A stretch of DNA of 15,199 nt from Oscillibacter sp. CAG:241 (GCA_000435975.1 FR884067.1:37143-52341); one strand, 5' to 3'; counted from the stretch's first letter, positions 3,204 through 11,238 are shown. The notes: generated by a model from the letters alone, not told the origin. Made by a program: numbers and translations.

Positions 3204-5705
3204 ATGGAAAAGCAGATCAAAATTGCCCTGGCGGGCAACCCGAACTGCGGTAAGACCACCCTGTTCAATGCACTGACCGGCTCCAACCAGTTCGTCGGCA
3301 ACTGGCCCGGCGTCACCGTGGAGAAGAAGGAAGGCAAGCTGAAGAAGCATGATGACGTGGTCATCATGGACCTGCCCGGCATCTACTCCCTGTCCCCCTA
3401 CACCCTGGAGGAGGTGGTAGCCCGGAATTACCTGATCGAGGAGCGACCCGATGCCATCCTGAACATCATCGATGGCACCAACCTGGAGCGCAACCTGTAT
3501 CTGACCACACAGCTGACCGAGCTGGGCATCCCCGTGGTCATCGCCGTGAACATGATGGACGTGGTCCGCAAGAACGGCGACCAGATCAACGTGAAGGAGC
3601 TGTCCCGCCAGCTGGGCTGCGAGATCGTGGAGATCTCCGCACTGAAGGGCGACGGCGTGATGGAGGCCGCTGAGGCCGCCGTGAAGGCCGCTCAGGGCAA
3701 GACCAAGACCATCCCCATGCACACCTTCTCCGGCCCCGTGGAGCACGCCATTGCCCACATCGAGGAGGCTGCCGTGCATACCATGCCCGAGGAGCAGCAG
3801 CGCTGGTACGCCATCAAGATCTTTGAGCGCGACGACAAGGTGCTGCAGAAAATGAACATCCCCGCTGACGTGATGCAGCACATCCAGCAGGACATCCAGG
3901 CCGCTGAGAAGGAGCTGGACGACGACGCCGAGAGCATCATCACCAACGAGCGCTACGTCTATATCGCCGAGATCATCAAGAGCTGCTACAAGCAGAAGAA
4001 CAAGGGCCAGCTGTCCACCTCCGACAAGATCGACAAGGTGGTCACCAACCGCTGGCTGGGCCTGCCCATCTTCGCCGTGGTGATGTTCCTGGTTTACTGG
4101 ATCGCCATGGTGGCCGTGGGCGCTCCCGCCACCGACTGGGCCAACGACGGCGTGTTCGACGACGGCTGGCACCTGCTGGGCATCGGCTCCAAGGCCTATA
4201 ACGAGACCAACGACGAATACACCGCCGCCGTGCAGGCTGTGGACGCCTTCCTGGGCACGGAGATCGACCCCGAGGCCGAGGACTTTGACGCCCAGACCCT
4301 GCTGAGCGACATGAAGAGCTTCCGGCCCACCTCCGACACCGCCACCGTGGATGTGGAGGACGAGGAGACCCTGGCCATCAACACCATGACCGCCTATTAC
4401 GACACCCTGCCTCAGGGCGCAGATAAGAGGGACGACGTGGTTCAGATGACCTATGTGGACGCGGTGAAGTATCTCACTGAAAACGGATTTGACGCCCCCG
4501 ACCCCGCCGACTACGGCGTGTGGGTCCCCGGTATCCCCGTGCTGGTCAGCAATGGTCTGGAGTCTGCCGGCGCCGCCGACTGGCTCAGCGGCCTGATCAA
4601 TGACGGTATCGTGGCCGGTGTGGGCGCGGTGCTGGGCTTCGTGCCCCAGATGCTGGTTCTGTTCCTGATGCTGGCCTTCCTGGAGGCCTGCGGCTACATG
4701 GCCCGTATCGCCTTCGTGCTGGACCGCGTGTTCCGCAAGTTCGGCCTGTCCGGTAAGTCCTTCATCCCCATGCTCATCGGCGTGGGCTGCGGCGTGCCCG
4801 GTGTCATGGCTTCCCGTACCATCGAAAATGAACGCGACCGCCGGATGACCGTTATGACCACCACCTTCATCCCCTGCGGCGCCAAGGTCCCCTTCATCGC
4901 CATGATCGCCGGCGCCATCTTCGGCGGCAGCGCATGGGTCTCCACCTCCGCTTACTTCATCGGCATGGCCGCCATCATCGTCTCCGGCATCATGCTGAAA
5001 AAGACCAAGATGTTCGCCGGTGATCCCGCTCCCTTCGTGATGGAGCTGCCCGCCTATCACTGGCCCACTCTGGGCAACGTGCTGCGCAGCATGTGGGAGC
5101 GCGGCTGGAGCTTCATCAAGAAGGCCGGCACCATCATCCTGCTTTCCACCATCTTCGTGTGGTTCACCACCTACTTCGGCTGGGTGGACGGCACCTTCCG
5201 TATGCTGGACGAGAGCGAGATCCAGAGCTCCATCCTGGCTGCCATCGGCGGCGTCATCGCCTGGATCTTCAAGCCCCTGGGCTGGGGCAACTGGCAGGCT
5301 GCCGTGGCCTCCATCACCGGCCTTGTGGCCAAGGAGAACATCGTGGGCACCCTGGGCATCCTGTATGGCGGCGGCGACGGCACCGTGTATCAGAACATCG
5401 GCGCGGCCTTCACCGGCATCAGCGGCTTCAGCTTCCTGGTGTTCAACCTGCTGTGCGCTCCCTGCTTCGCCGCCATCGGCGCCATCAAGCGGGAGATGAA
5501 CAACCGCAAGTGGACCTGGTTCGCCATCGGCTATCAGTGCGGCTTTGCCTATCTTGTCGGCCTGATGATCAACCAGTTCGGCAATGTGTTTACCGGCAAC
5601 CTGAACGTCATCGGCCTCATCGCCGCCCTGGCGGCTCTGGCCCTGATCGTCTACATGCTGGTGCGCCCCTATAAGGAGGCCACCAGGCTCAACGCCAAGG
5701 TCTGA
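3204..5705 (+). CDS. feoB: Ferrous iron transport GTPase/permease FeoB
   Basis: An 833-residue FeoB, which imports Fe(II) across the cytoplasmic membrane. The N-terminal G domain is complete: G1 GNPNCGKTT at 11-19, G2 Thr38 in WPGVTVE, G3 DLPG 56-59, G4 NMMD 116-119, G5 SAL 145-147. A GDI-like helical region follows (about 170-265), then the membrane part with two gate repeats. Gate motifs are GCGVPGVMASRTIENERDRR around 528-547, FIPCGAKVPF 555-564, and NLLCAPCFAAIGAIKRE 748-763. Between the first membrane helix (about 286-305) and the next (about 465) lies an acidic, soluble insert of roughly 150 residues that makes it longer than E. coli FeoB (773). Arginine is coded mainly by CGC, unlike the CGG-rich neighbours. 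A small GCAGC-GCAA-GCTGC hairpin directly follows the stop. Confidence 0.98.
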   Translation: MEKQIKIALAGNPNCGKTTLFNALTGSNQFVGNWPGVTVEKKEGKLKKHDDVVIMDLPGIYSLSPYTLEEVVARNYLIEERPDAILNIIDGTNLERNLYLTTQLTELGIPVVIAVNMMDVVRKNGDQINVKELSRQLGCEIVEISALKGDGVMEAAEAAVKAAQGKTKTIPMHTFSGPVEHAIAHIEEAAVHTMPEEQQRWYAIKIFERDDKVLQKMNIPADVMQHIQQDIQAAEKELDDDAESIITNERYVYIAEIIKSCYKQKNKGQLSTSDKIDKVVTNRWLGLPIFAVVMFLVYWIAMVAVGAPATDWANDGVFDDGWHLLGIGSKAYNETNDEYTAAVQAVDAFLGTEIDPEAEDFDAQTLLSDMKSFRPTSDTATVDVEDEETLAINTMTAYYDTLPQGADKRDDVVQMTYVDAVKYLTENGFDAPDPADYGVWVPGIPVLVSNGLESAGAADWLSGLINDGIVAGVGAVLGFVPQMLVLFLMLAFLEACGYMARIAFVLDRVFRKFGLSGKSFIPMLIGVGCGVPGVMASRTIENERDRRMTVMTTTFIPCGAKVPFIAMIAGAIFGGSAWVSTSAYFIGMAAIIVSGIMLKKTKMFAGDPAPFVMELPAYHWPTLGNVLRSMWERGWSFIKKAGTIILLSTIFVWFTTYFGWVDGTFRMLDESEIQSSILAAIGGVIAWIFKPLGWGNWQAAVASITGLVAKENIVGTLGILYGGGDGTVYQNIGAAFTGISGFSFLVFNLLCAPCFAAIGAIKREMNNRKWTWFAIGYQCGFAYLVGLMINQFGNVFTGNLNVIGLIAALAALALIVYMLVRPYKEATRLNAKV

Positions 5706-5744
5706 GCAGCGCAAGCTGCCAATTCTGAAAAGGAGTGATCACCC

Positions 5745-5921
5745 ATGCTGCATTGGATCAGCGCAAACCTCTCCACCATTCTCATCAGCATCGCCCTGTT
5801 AGCCATTGTAGTCCTTATCATCCGCGGCTTGGTCCGGCAGAAAAAGCAGGGAAAGTCCTCCTGCGGCGCGGGCTGCGCCCACTGCGCCATGCATGGCCAG
5901 TGCCATCACAGCCAGCCGTGA
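5745..5921 (+). CDS. FeoB-associated Cys-rich membrane peptide
   Basis: A 58-residue protein, too short for many gene finders. A clear AAGGAG (5730-5735) stands 9 bases before the ATG. One membrane helix (about residues 8-27) is followed by a basic stretch (RGLVRQKKQGK) and a C-terminal tail with four Cys and three His (SSCGAGCAHCAMHGQCHH). This layout matches the FeoB-associated Cys-rich membrane protein family (PF12669 type) of Firmicutes. The positive-inside rule places the Cys/His tail in the cytoplasm, where it may receive or hand on Fe(II) from FeoB. It is 39 bases after feoB, in the same operon. Confidence 0.9.
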   Translation: MLHWISANLSTILISIALLAIVVLIIRGLVRQKKQGKSSCGAGCAHCAMHGQCHHSQP

Positions 5922-5931
5922 TTCTTACCCG

Positions 5932-5964
5932 GGGGGAGACGTGGGCAGCTCCGCGTCTTCCCCC
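5932..5964 (+). repeat. GC-rich hairpin between FeoB-associated peptide and regulator genes
   Basis: GGGGGAGACG (5932-5941) pairs with CGTCTTCCCCC (5954-5964) in 10 pairs with a single bulged T and a 12-base loop. No T-run follows, so termination is unlikely. It could serve as an mRNA processing or stability barrier that lowers expression of the downstream regulatory genes. Confidence 0.45.
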
Positions 5965-5988
5965 GCCCCTTTACCCAGGAGGTTAGAT

Positions 5989-6369
5989 ATGTCTAATTGC
6001 ACGCCGGGCATGACGCCGGCCGCCATCAAATATCTGCTGGTTCTGGACGACCTGTGCCGGGAGGGCAAGGGCGTCCGCTCCGTGGAGATCGCCGCCCGGA
6101 TGAATGTGTCCAAGCCCAGCGCCCACTCCATGCTCCAGAATCTCTGCCAGGCGGGCCTGGTGGAAAAGGAGCGGTATGGCACGGTGTATCTGACCCGGGA
6201 GGGCCGCAGCGCCGCCGCAGGCTATGCCGCGTGCTTCGGCCCCCTGTGCCGCCGGATGCAGGAGGCGCTGGGCCTGGAGGAGGACGCCTGTCAGACGGCG
6301 GCCTATGCCATCCTGGCGCAGTCCCAGGACCGGCTGCCCCAGCTCCGGGACCGGCTGACGGCGGAGTAA
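5989..6369 (+). CDS. DtxR-fold regulator lacking most metal ligands
   Basis: A 126-residue winged-helix protein related to the DtxR/MntR family. I start at ATG 5989, 6 bases after AGGAGG (5977-5982). The HTH is intact (RSVEIAARMNVSKPSAHSMLQNL, about 30-52) and is followed by a wing (VEKERYGTVYLTREG). In the second domain the segment equivalent to the DACKMEH ligand motif is DACQTAAY (99-106), which keeps Cys101 but loses Glu and His. The N-terminal Asp/Glu ligands are replaced by Lys and Leu, and the central His by Phe or Cys. It carries six cysteines (4, 23, 53, 82, 87, 101), so it may sense something other than Fe/Mn, or act without a metal as a FeoC-like accessory. This is inference. Confidence 0.82.
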   Translation: MSNCTPGMTPAAIKYLLVLDDLCREGKGVRSVEIAARMNVSKPSAHSMLQNLCQAGLVEKERYGTVYLTREGRSAAAGYAACFGPLCRRMQEALGLEEDACQTAAYAILAQSQDRLPQLRDRLTAE

Positions 6370-6403
6370 ACTGCTTTTGCATTTTCCAAGGAGGTAATGA
6401 TCC

Positions 6404-6661
6404 ATGATCGAAACCATTGTCAAGGTGGACGGCATGATGTGCGGCATGTGCGAGGGGCACATCAACGACGCCATCCGCAGCCATTTCCAGGTGAAGAAGG
6501 TGTCCTCGTCCCACAGCAAGGGCCAGACGGTGATCCGGTCCCAGGAGGCCCTGGATCAGGCGCAGCTGCGCCAGGTCATCGACGCCACCGGCTATAAGGC
6601 CCTGGACGTGGTGTCCCGTCCCGTGGAAAAGCGCGGCCTGTTGGGCCACCTGAAAAAGTAA
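6404..6661 (+). CDS. Heavy-metal-associated (HMA) domain protein, CopZ-like
   Basis: An 85-residue cytoplasmic protein with one HMA ferredoxin-like fold. The metal loop is DGMMCGMCEGHI with the CxxC pair Cys13 and Cys16, and the central and C-terminal beta-alpha-beta parts are recognisable (KVSSSHSKGQTVIRS, then LRQVIDATGYKALDV). A short basic tail ends GLLGHLKK. AAGGAGG (6388-6394) is 9 bases from the ATG. HMA proteins usually carry Cu(I) or Zn(II) for P-type ATPases, but no ATPase is encoded nearby. Here it is embedded in an iron-uptake operon, 34 bases after a DtxR-fold regulator and 3 bases before an AraC regulator. The actual metal cannot be told from sequence. Confidence 0.88.
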   Translation: MIETIVKVDGMMCGMCEGHINDAIRSHFQVKKVSSSHSKGQTVIRSQEALDQAQLRQVIDATGYKALDVVSRPVEKRGLLGHLKK

Positions 6662-6664
6662 GGC

Positions 6665-7612
6665 ATGACGCACTCATGTCTGCGTGACGCCGCACCGCTG
6701 CCGGGGCGCACCGTCCGCCGGGAGACCCCGGACGGGGGCCGGGCGGCGGTGACGCTTTATCCGGTGTTTCCGGGCATTGACATCCGCTATCACGACGTCC
6801 ACGCCGGGTCCTGTCCCATGGACCCCGCCGCCCCCGGGGCTCTGGAGATCAGCCATTGCCGGGAGGGACGCATGGAGTATCGCCTGGGGGACCGGTATTT
6901 TTACCTGGCTCCGGGGGACCTGTCCGTGGCAAGGCAGGACGTGCTGCCCACCGCGGCCACGTTTCCCACCGGGCACTATCACGGCGTTACCGTTACCGTG
7001 GATCCCCGGCGGGCGCCCCGGTGTCTGTCCTGCTTTCTGGAGGACGTGGAGGTGCAGCCTGCCGCCCTGGCGGAGAAATTCTGCGCTGCCGGGGGGTATT
7101 TCGCCGCACGGTCCTCCCGGCGGGTGGAGCACGTATTCTCGGAGCTGTACCATGTGCCGGAGGATCTGCGGCAGGGGTATCTGAAGGTGAAGGTGCTGGA
7201 GCTGCTGCTGTTTCTCAGCGCTCTGGAGGTGTCTCCCGTTCCGCAGGCGGTCCCGGGGCTGACCCGGGGACAGGTGTCTCTGGCCAGAAAGACGGCGGAT
7301 TATCTGCTGGCCAACACCGAGAGCAAGGTGACCACCCAGGACCTGTCCCGGCACTTCGGGGCCTCCGCCGCCCAGATCAGGGCCAGCTTTCAGGGGGTTT
7401 ACGGCCGGAGTCCCGCCGCGTGGCTGCGCCTGCAGAAGATGCACGGCGCGGCGGAGCTGCTGCGGTCCACGGACCGGACGGTGCTGGACATCGCCGGGCA
7501 GTTTGGCTATGACAACGCCAGCAAGTTCGCGCGGGCCTTCCGGGACGTGATCGGCGTGTCTCCCAACGAGTACCGCAGCGGCGTGGACCAGGATTCCTGC
7601 GCGCCGGTATGA
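6665..7612 (+). CDS. AraC-family transcriptional regulator, PchR-like
   Basis: A 315-residue regulator. The N-terminal half is a cupin-like sensor region with LEISHCREGRMEYRLGDRYF, YLAPGDLSVARQ and HYHGVTVTVD, features of AraC regulators often linked to siderophore or iron uptake (PchR type). The C-terminal about 100 residues hold two HTH motifs: TTQDLSRHFGASAAQIRASF (about 221-240) and VLDIAGQFGYDNASKFARAFRDVIGVSPNEYR (about 271-302), the latter the classical AraC signature. The ATG is 3 bases after the HMA gene stop with only a weak AAGTAAGG, implying translational coupling. As last gene of the feo cluster it probably controls iron-related genes elsewhere; no siderophore transporter is in the window. 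The terminator begins 13 bases downstream. Confidence 0.92.
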   Translation: MTHSCLRDAAPLPGRTVRRETPDGGRAAVTLYPVFPGIDIRYHDVHAGSCPMDPAAPGALEISHCREGRMEYRLGDRYFYLAPGDLSVARQDVLPTAATFPTGHYHGVTVTVDPRRAPRCLSCFLEDVEVQPAALAEKFCAAGGYFAARSSRRVEHVFSELYHVPEDLRQGYLKVKVLELLLFLSALEVSPVPQAVPGLTRGQVSLARKTADYLLANTESKVTTQDLSRHFGASAAQIRASFQGVYGRSPAAWLRLQKMHGAAELLRSTDRTVLDIAGQFGYDNASKFARAFRDVIGVSPNEYRSGVDQDSCAPV

Positions 7613-7625
7613 TCCGGTAAATACG

Positions 7626-7658
7626 AAAAATGGCTGCCCGAGGAGGGCAGCCATTTTT
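7626..7658. terminator. Bidirectional terminator between convergent operons
   Basis: AAAAATGGCTGCCC (7626-7639) and its exact complement (7645-7658) form a 14-bp stem with a GAGGA loop. The flanking A-run and T-run give a U-tract on both strands. It serves the feo cluster on the plus strand and the long operon ending with the phosphatase gene on the minus strand. Confidence 0.93.
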
Positions 7659-7663
7659 CATCT

Positions 7664-8425
7664 TTACTGCTGGAGTTCGGAGAGGACGCTGTGGCACACG
7701 CCGTTGGTGATGAACACCGACCCGGCGTGGAGCGGGTCCATGGGGCCGCCCTCCAGGCGGGTGGCGGTGGCTCCGGCCTCCTGGGCGATGAGCGTCCCGG
7801 CGGCATAGTCCCAGGGGGACAGGCGGCACTCGAAGAAGATCTCCGCCCGGCCTGCCGCGATCTGGCAGCAGTCCAGGGCCGCCGAGGCAAAGCGCCGGTA
7901 GTCCAGGCACCGGTCATACAGCCGGCGCAGGATGGAGAAGTTCCGGTCCGTATACGTCCGGTCATAGATGGTGGAGCCGCACACCACAATGGCATGGGGC
8001 ACGTCGTTGCCGCTGACGTGAATGGGGGCGCCGTTGAGGGTGGCCCCATGGCCCAGCCGGGCGGCGAACAGCTCGCCCACATAGGGGTTGTACACCACGC
8101 CATACTCTGTCTGGCCATTGTGGACCAGGGCCACGGAGATGCTGCTGTAGTTCATGCGGCGGGTGAAGTTGGTGGTGCCGTCGATGGGGTCCACCACAAA
8201 GACCCAGGGCCGGGTCAGGGCGGGATGCTCCCCCTCCTCGCCGAAGAAATCCGCCTCCGGCAGCAGGCGCAGCAGCTCCCGGCGCAGAAACGCCTGCACG
8301 GCCTCGTCATATTGGGTCACCAGGTCCGCGGGGCCGTGCTTTTCCCGGGTGACATTCTGGATATCGTGGGCGGAGAGGACCATGTCCCCCGCCCGGCGAA
8401 CGATTTCAATGAGTGCTTCCAGCAT
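7664..8425 (-). CDS. Inositol monophosphatase family protein
   Basis: A 253-residue Mg-dependent sugar/inositol phosphatase of the IMPase superfamily. Catalytic motifs are present in order: FFGEEGE (60-66, Glu63/64), VVDPIDGTTNF (77-87, Asp79, Asp82 and Thr84) and SPWDYAAG (203-210, Asp206). Together these bind the two or three Mg ions and the phosphate. The start at 8425 follows an AGGAGG by 7 bases and lies 4 bases after the stop of the amidohydrolase gene. A longer open frame upstream only reflects reading through that gene. The substrate could be inositol phosphate, another polyol phosphate or a 3'-phosphoadenosine compound; the sequence does not decide. It is the last gene of the long minus-strand operon. 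Confidence 0.93.
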   Translation of the reverse strand: MLEALIEIVRRAGDMVLSAHDIQNVTREKHGPADLVTQYDEAVQAFLRRELLRLLPEADFFGEEGEHPALTRPWVFVVDPIDGTTNFTRRMNYSSISVALVHNGQTEYGVVYNPYVGELFAARLGHGATLNGAPIHVSGNDVPHAIVVCGSTIYDRTYTDRNFSILRRLYDRCLDYRRFASAALDCCQIAAGRAEIFFECRLSPWDYAAGTLIAQEAGATATRLEGGPMDPLHAGSVFITNGVCHSVLSELQQ

Positions 8426-8429
8426 ACGA

Positions 8430-10013
8430 TTACCTCCTGACAATGCGTCCGGCCAGGGCGCCGGTGTATACGCCGCCGTCGATGACCGGGACGCCGGCCA
8501 CCAGCACGGTGTCCATCCCCTCCGCCATGCGGCAGGGGTCCTGATACGTCCCGGGCTCCCGCAGGTCCTCCGGGGCAAATATGTTGATATCCGCCTGGGC
8601 TCCCGGGGCCAGCACACCCCGGTCAGGCATGCCTAGCACCGCTGCGGGACGGCCTGTCATCTTGTGGATGGCCGCCTCCGGCGTCAGGTCGCCCCGCTGC
8701 AGGACGAACCGGGTCAGCAGGTGGACAAAGGTTCCGTATACCCGGGGATGAGGCTGTCCCTCGGTGGGATAGGTGGAGTCGGAGATCAGGTTGGAGAAGG
8801 GGTCCCGCAGAATGGCGGCTATGTCCTCCTCGTCGGCCATGAAGTCGATCATGGTGATCTCTCCCCGCTCCCGCACCAGCAGGTCGCAGCAGCAGGTCAG
8901 GGGGTCCTGGCCCGTCAGGGCGGCGATCCGGGCAAGGCTCATGCCCTGGTAGGGGTGATCCTCCGGGCAGTGGAGACTGGTGAGGAAAATACCGTCCCAG
9001 CCAGCCAGCCGGGCGATATCGTCGAAGCCGTCGCCGCTTTCGATGCGGCGGGCCAGCTGGCGGCGCTGGTCCGGGTCCCCCAGACGGCGGACAATGGCCT
9101 CCATGCCCCCGGCCAGAAACTCCGGCGGCAGAATGTGCAGCAGCTGGGTGGACCCGGCGGTGTAGGGATACACGTCGCAGGACAGGTCCAGCCCCTCTTG
9201 GCGGGCCCGGTCCAGCAGGGCCAGCACCTGGGGCACCTTGCTGCGCCAGTTGTCCCGGCCCATGGCCTTCAGGTGGGAGATATGCACCGGGGCCTTCAGG
9301 GCCCGGGCTACCTCCACCATCTCCTGGGCGGCCGTTACCACGCCGCCGCCCTCCTGGCGCATGTGGACGGTGATGGGGATGCTCTGCCCCGCTAGGGGGG
9401 CCAGGGCCCGGATCAGCTCATCGGTGGTATAGAAGCACTCCGGCGCGTAGCCCAGACCCAGGGATACGCCCAGGGCTCCGTCGGCCAGGGCCTGCTCCAG
9501 CCGCCGGTGGATGGCGGCATAATGCGCCGGCTCCAGCCGCTGGACCTGGTACCCGGCCACGCTGGCCCGGACGGTACCGGCTCCCACCAGCATCCCCGTG
9601 TGCAGGGGAGCGGCAGGCTGGGCGGCAAAATACCCCGCCAGAGTCTCCTGTGCCGCCTCCGGCGGCACCCGGCCGCAGATAGGCTCCAGATACGACAGGA
9701 TGCCAGGGAGATTTTCCGGCCCTACCGGAGCGCAGGACAGGCCGCAGTTGCCGCTGACGATGGTGGTGAGCCCCTGGCGCAGCTCCAGCTCCCCGAAGCC
9801 CGGGCGGAAGGCCGCGGCGTCGGCGTGGCGATGGATGTCGATAAAGCCGGGAGTTACCCATTTGCCCCGGGCGTCGATGACCCGGGCGGCCTGGGCCTGG
9901 GGCAGCGGCTCCACCGCGGCGATTTTGCCGCCGGACACCGCCACGTCGGCCCAACGGGCGGGACGGCCTGTGCCGTCGTACACGGCGCCGCCCCGGATGA
10001 TGAGATCAAACAT
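8430..10013 (-). CDS. N-acyl-D-amino-acid deacylase (D-aminoacylase) family amidohydrolase
   Basis: A 527-residue metal-dependent hydrolase of the amidohydrolase superfamily, closest in motifs to D-aminoacylases, which release D-amino acids from N-acyl forms. Visible are the small N-terminal beta domain (DLIIRGGAVYDGTG), the metal HxH at His61/His63 (FIDIHRHAD), Cys90 in SGNCGLS (the metal-binding Cys of D-aminoacylases), His217 (ITVHMRQEG), His247 (ISHLKAMG) and the catalytic Asp412 (ISDST). The C-terminal VLAPGAQADINIF segment is typical. AAGGAA stands 7 bases before ATG 10013. It is 25 bases after the sensor kinase gene and 4 bases before the phosphatase gene, so all three are co-transcribed. 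The exact substrate (acyl-D-amino acid, dipeptide or another amide) is not known. Confidence 0.88.
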   Translation of the reverse strand: MFDLIIRGGAVYDGTGRPARWADVAVSGGKIAAVEPLPQAQAARVIDARGKWVTPGFIDIHRHADAAAFRPGFGELELRQGLTTIVSGNCGLSCAPVGPENLPGILSYLEPICGRVPPEAAQETLAGYFAAQPAAPLHTGMLVGAGTVRASVAGYQVQRLEPAHYAAIHRRLEQALADGALGVSLGLGYAPECFYTTDELIRALAPLAGQSIPITVHMRQEGGGVVTAAQEMVEVARALKAPVHISHLKAMGRDNWRSKVPQVLALLDRARQEGLDLSCDVYPYTAGSTQLLHILPPEFLAGGMEAIVRRLGDPDQRRQLARRIESGDGFDDIARLAGWDGIFLTSLHCPEDHPYQGMSLARIAALTGQDPLTCCCDLLVRERGEITMIDFMADEEDIAAILRDPFSNLISDSTYPTEGQPHPRVYGTFVHLLTRFVLQRGDLTPEAAIHKMTGRPAAVLGMPDRGVLAPGAQADINIFAPEDLREPGTYQDPCRMAEGMDTVLVAGVPVIDGGVYTGALAGRIVRR

Positions 10014-10038
10014 GGTATTTCCTTCTTCTGACAGATGG

Positions 10039-11238
10039 TTATTTCCTCCCGCCCAGCGGGAGAGTGACAATGAAACGGGTGGAGCGGGCGTCGCTTTCGC
10101 AGCGGATGGTCCCCTGATGCTCCCGGACGATGGCCTGGGCAATGGACAGGCCCAGGCCGAAGCCTCCCTGGGTGCGGCTGCCGTCGGCCCGGTAGAACCG
10201 CTCAAACAGGTGGGGCAGCACCTCCGCCGGGATGGGCGGGCCGCCGTTTTCCACCGTCAGCACGGCCTTTCGGTCTGCCTGGACCAGGGTCATGCGGACC
10301 TGTGCCCCCTGGGGGGCGTATTTGATGGCGTTGTCCAGCAGGACCCCCGCCACCTGTTGCAATTGGTCCCGGCTGCCGGTGACGGCGATGCCCGGGGCAA
10401 TGTCATAGTCCAGCCGGCGTCCGGCCTCGAAGGCCACGGGTTCGAAGCGCAGGGCCGTATCCTCCATGGCGTCGGACAGGTCCACCGGGGTCATGGCGGC
10501 CTTCAGCCGCCCGTCGTCGGCCCGGGACAGCGTCAGCATATCCTCCACCAGGCGCTTCATCCGCCGTCCGGACCAGCGGATATTGTCCACATAGGGCTGC
10601 TGATCCGGCTGCACATCCGTCTGCTGCATCAGGTCCGCCGAGGACAGGATCACCGTCAGGGGGGTCTTCAGCTCGTGGGATGCGTCGGACAGGAACCGGC
10701 GCTGCTGGTCCAGGGAGCGGGCCACAGGCCGGGCGGCCAGACCCGCCAGCAGCCAGCTGCATCCCAGCAGCACCGCCAGGGCCGCCACGCCTACGATCAG
10801 GCACATTTTCACCACCGCCCGGAGGGTGGCGTCCTCCTGGGCGGCGTCGGTGAAGGCGATGCGGGTATACAGAGGGCCGTCGGCCCGGAGATAACGCAGG
10901 TGATACGCCCGCAGGACGCCGGATTCGCTGCCCTGCTCCAGGCAGGCGGTGACAATGTCCGCCACGGCGTCCTGGTCATCCAGCTGGTAATAGCTGCTGC
11001 CGGACAGGCGCACGGTGCCGCTGGGGTAGATGTCCGCCACAAAGCAGGGGGCGGACCCCTGGCCGGGCAGGGACGCGTCATACCGCCCCGTCTGGATCAC
11101 CTGAAGCAGCCGCTGGTTCACGCTGCGCTCCACGGCGGCCCGGCTGGACAGCAGCACCCCGGCGAACACCGCCAGCAGCACCGCCGTCACCATGGCCATG
11201 TTGATGGCCACGATCTTCCAGCGAAGGCGGCGGATCAT
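10039..11238 (-). CDS. Two-component sensor histidine kinase
   Basis: A 399-residue membrane kinase. Transmembrane helices at about 9-31 and 142-168 bracket an extracytoplasmic sensor domain of about 110 residues that I cannot assign to a family. The cytoplasmic part has the H box FLSDASHELKTPL with phosphorylated His188, the N box around Asn303 (LLDNAIKYAP), a G1-like VENGGPPIP in which the usual Asp is Asn, the F box LFERFYRAD, and the G2 box GFGLGLS (359-365). There is no obvious separate HAMP domain; only a short linker joins TM2 to the H box. Its ATG overlaps the response regulator stop by 4 bases (ATGA), so the two form a cognate pair. Confidence 0.95.
   Translation of the reverse strand: MIRRLRWKIVAINMAMVTAVLLAVFAGVLLSSRAAVERSVNQRLLQVIQTGRYDASLPGQGSAPCFVADIYPSGTVRLSGSSYYQLDDQDAVADIVTACLEQGSESGVLRAYHLRYLRADGPLYTRIAFTDAAQEDATLRAVVKMCLIVGVAALAVLLGCSWLLAGLAARPVARSLDQQRRFLSDASHELKTPLTVILSSADLMQQTDVQPDQQPYVDNIRWSGRRMKRLVEDMLTLSRADDGRLKAAMTPVDLSDAMEDTALRFEPVAFEAGRRLDYDIAPGIAVTGSRDQLQQVAGVLLDNAIKYAPQGAQVRMTLVQADRKAVLTVENGGPPIPAEVLPHLFERFYRADGSRTQGGFGLGLSIAQAIVREHQGTIRCESDARSTRFIVTLPLGGRK

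Noticed and set aside
3126..5714. An 862-codon open frame on the minus strand opposite feoA/feoB
   Set aside because: Its His/Gly/Asp/Val-rich translation is the mirror of GCC/ATC/GTG codons in feoB; no ribosome binding site and no recognisable domain. feoB itself carries all expected motifs.
8426..8617. A longer N-terminus for the phosphatase
   Set aside because: The extension overlaps the amidohydrolase 3' end in another frame and has no family similarity; AGGAGG and the conserved N-terminus support the start at 8425.
10014..10205. A longer N-terminus for the amidohydrolase
   Set aside because: It lies over the kinase 3' end in another frame; the DLIIRGG start typical of the family begins at 10013.
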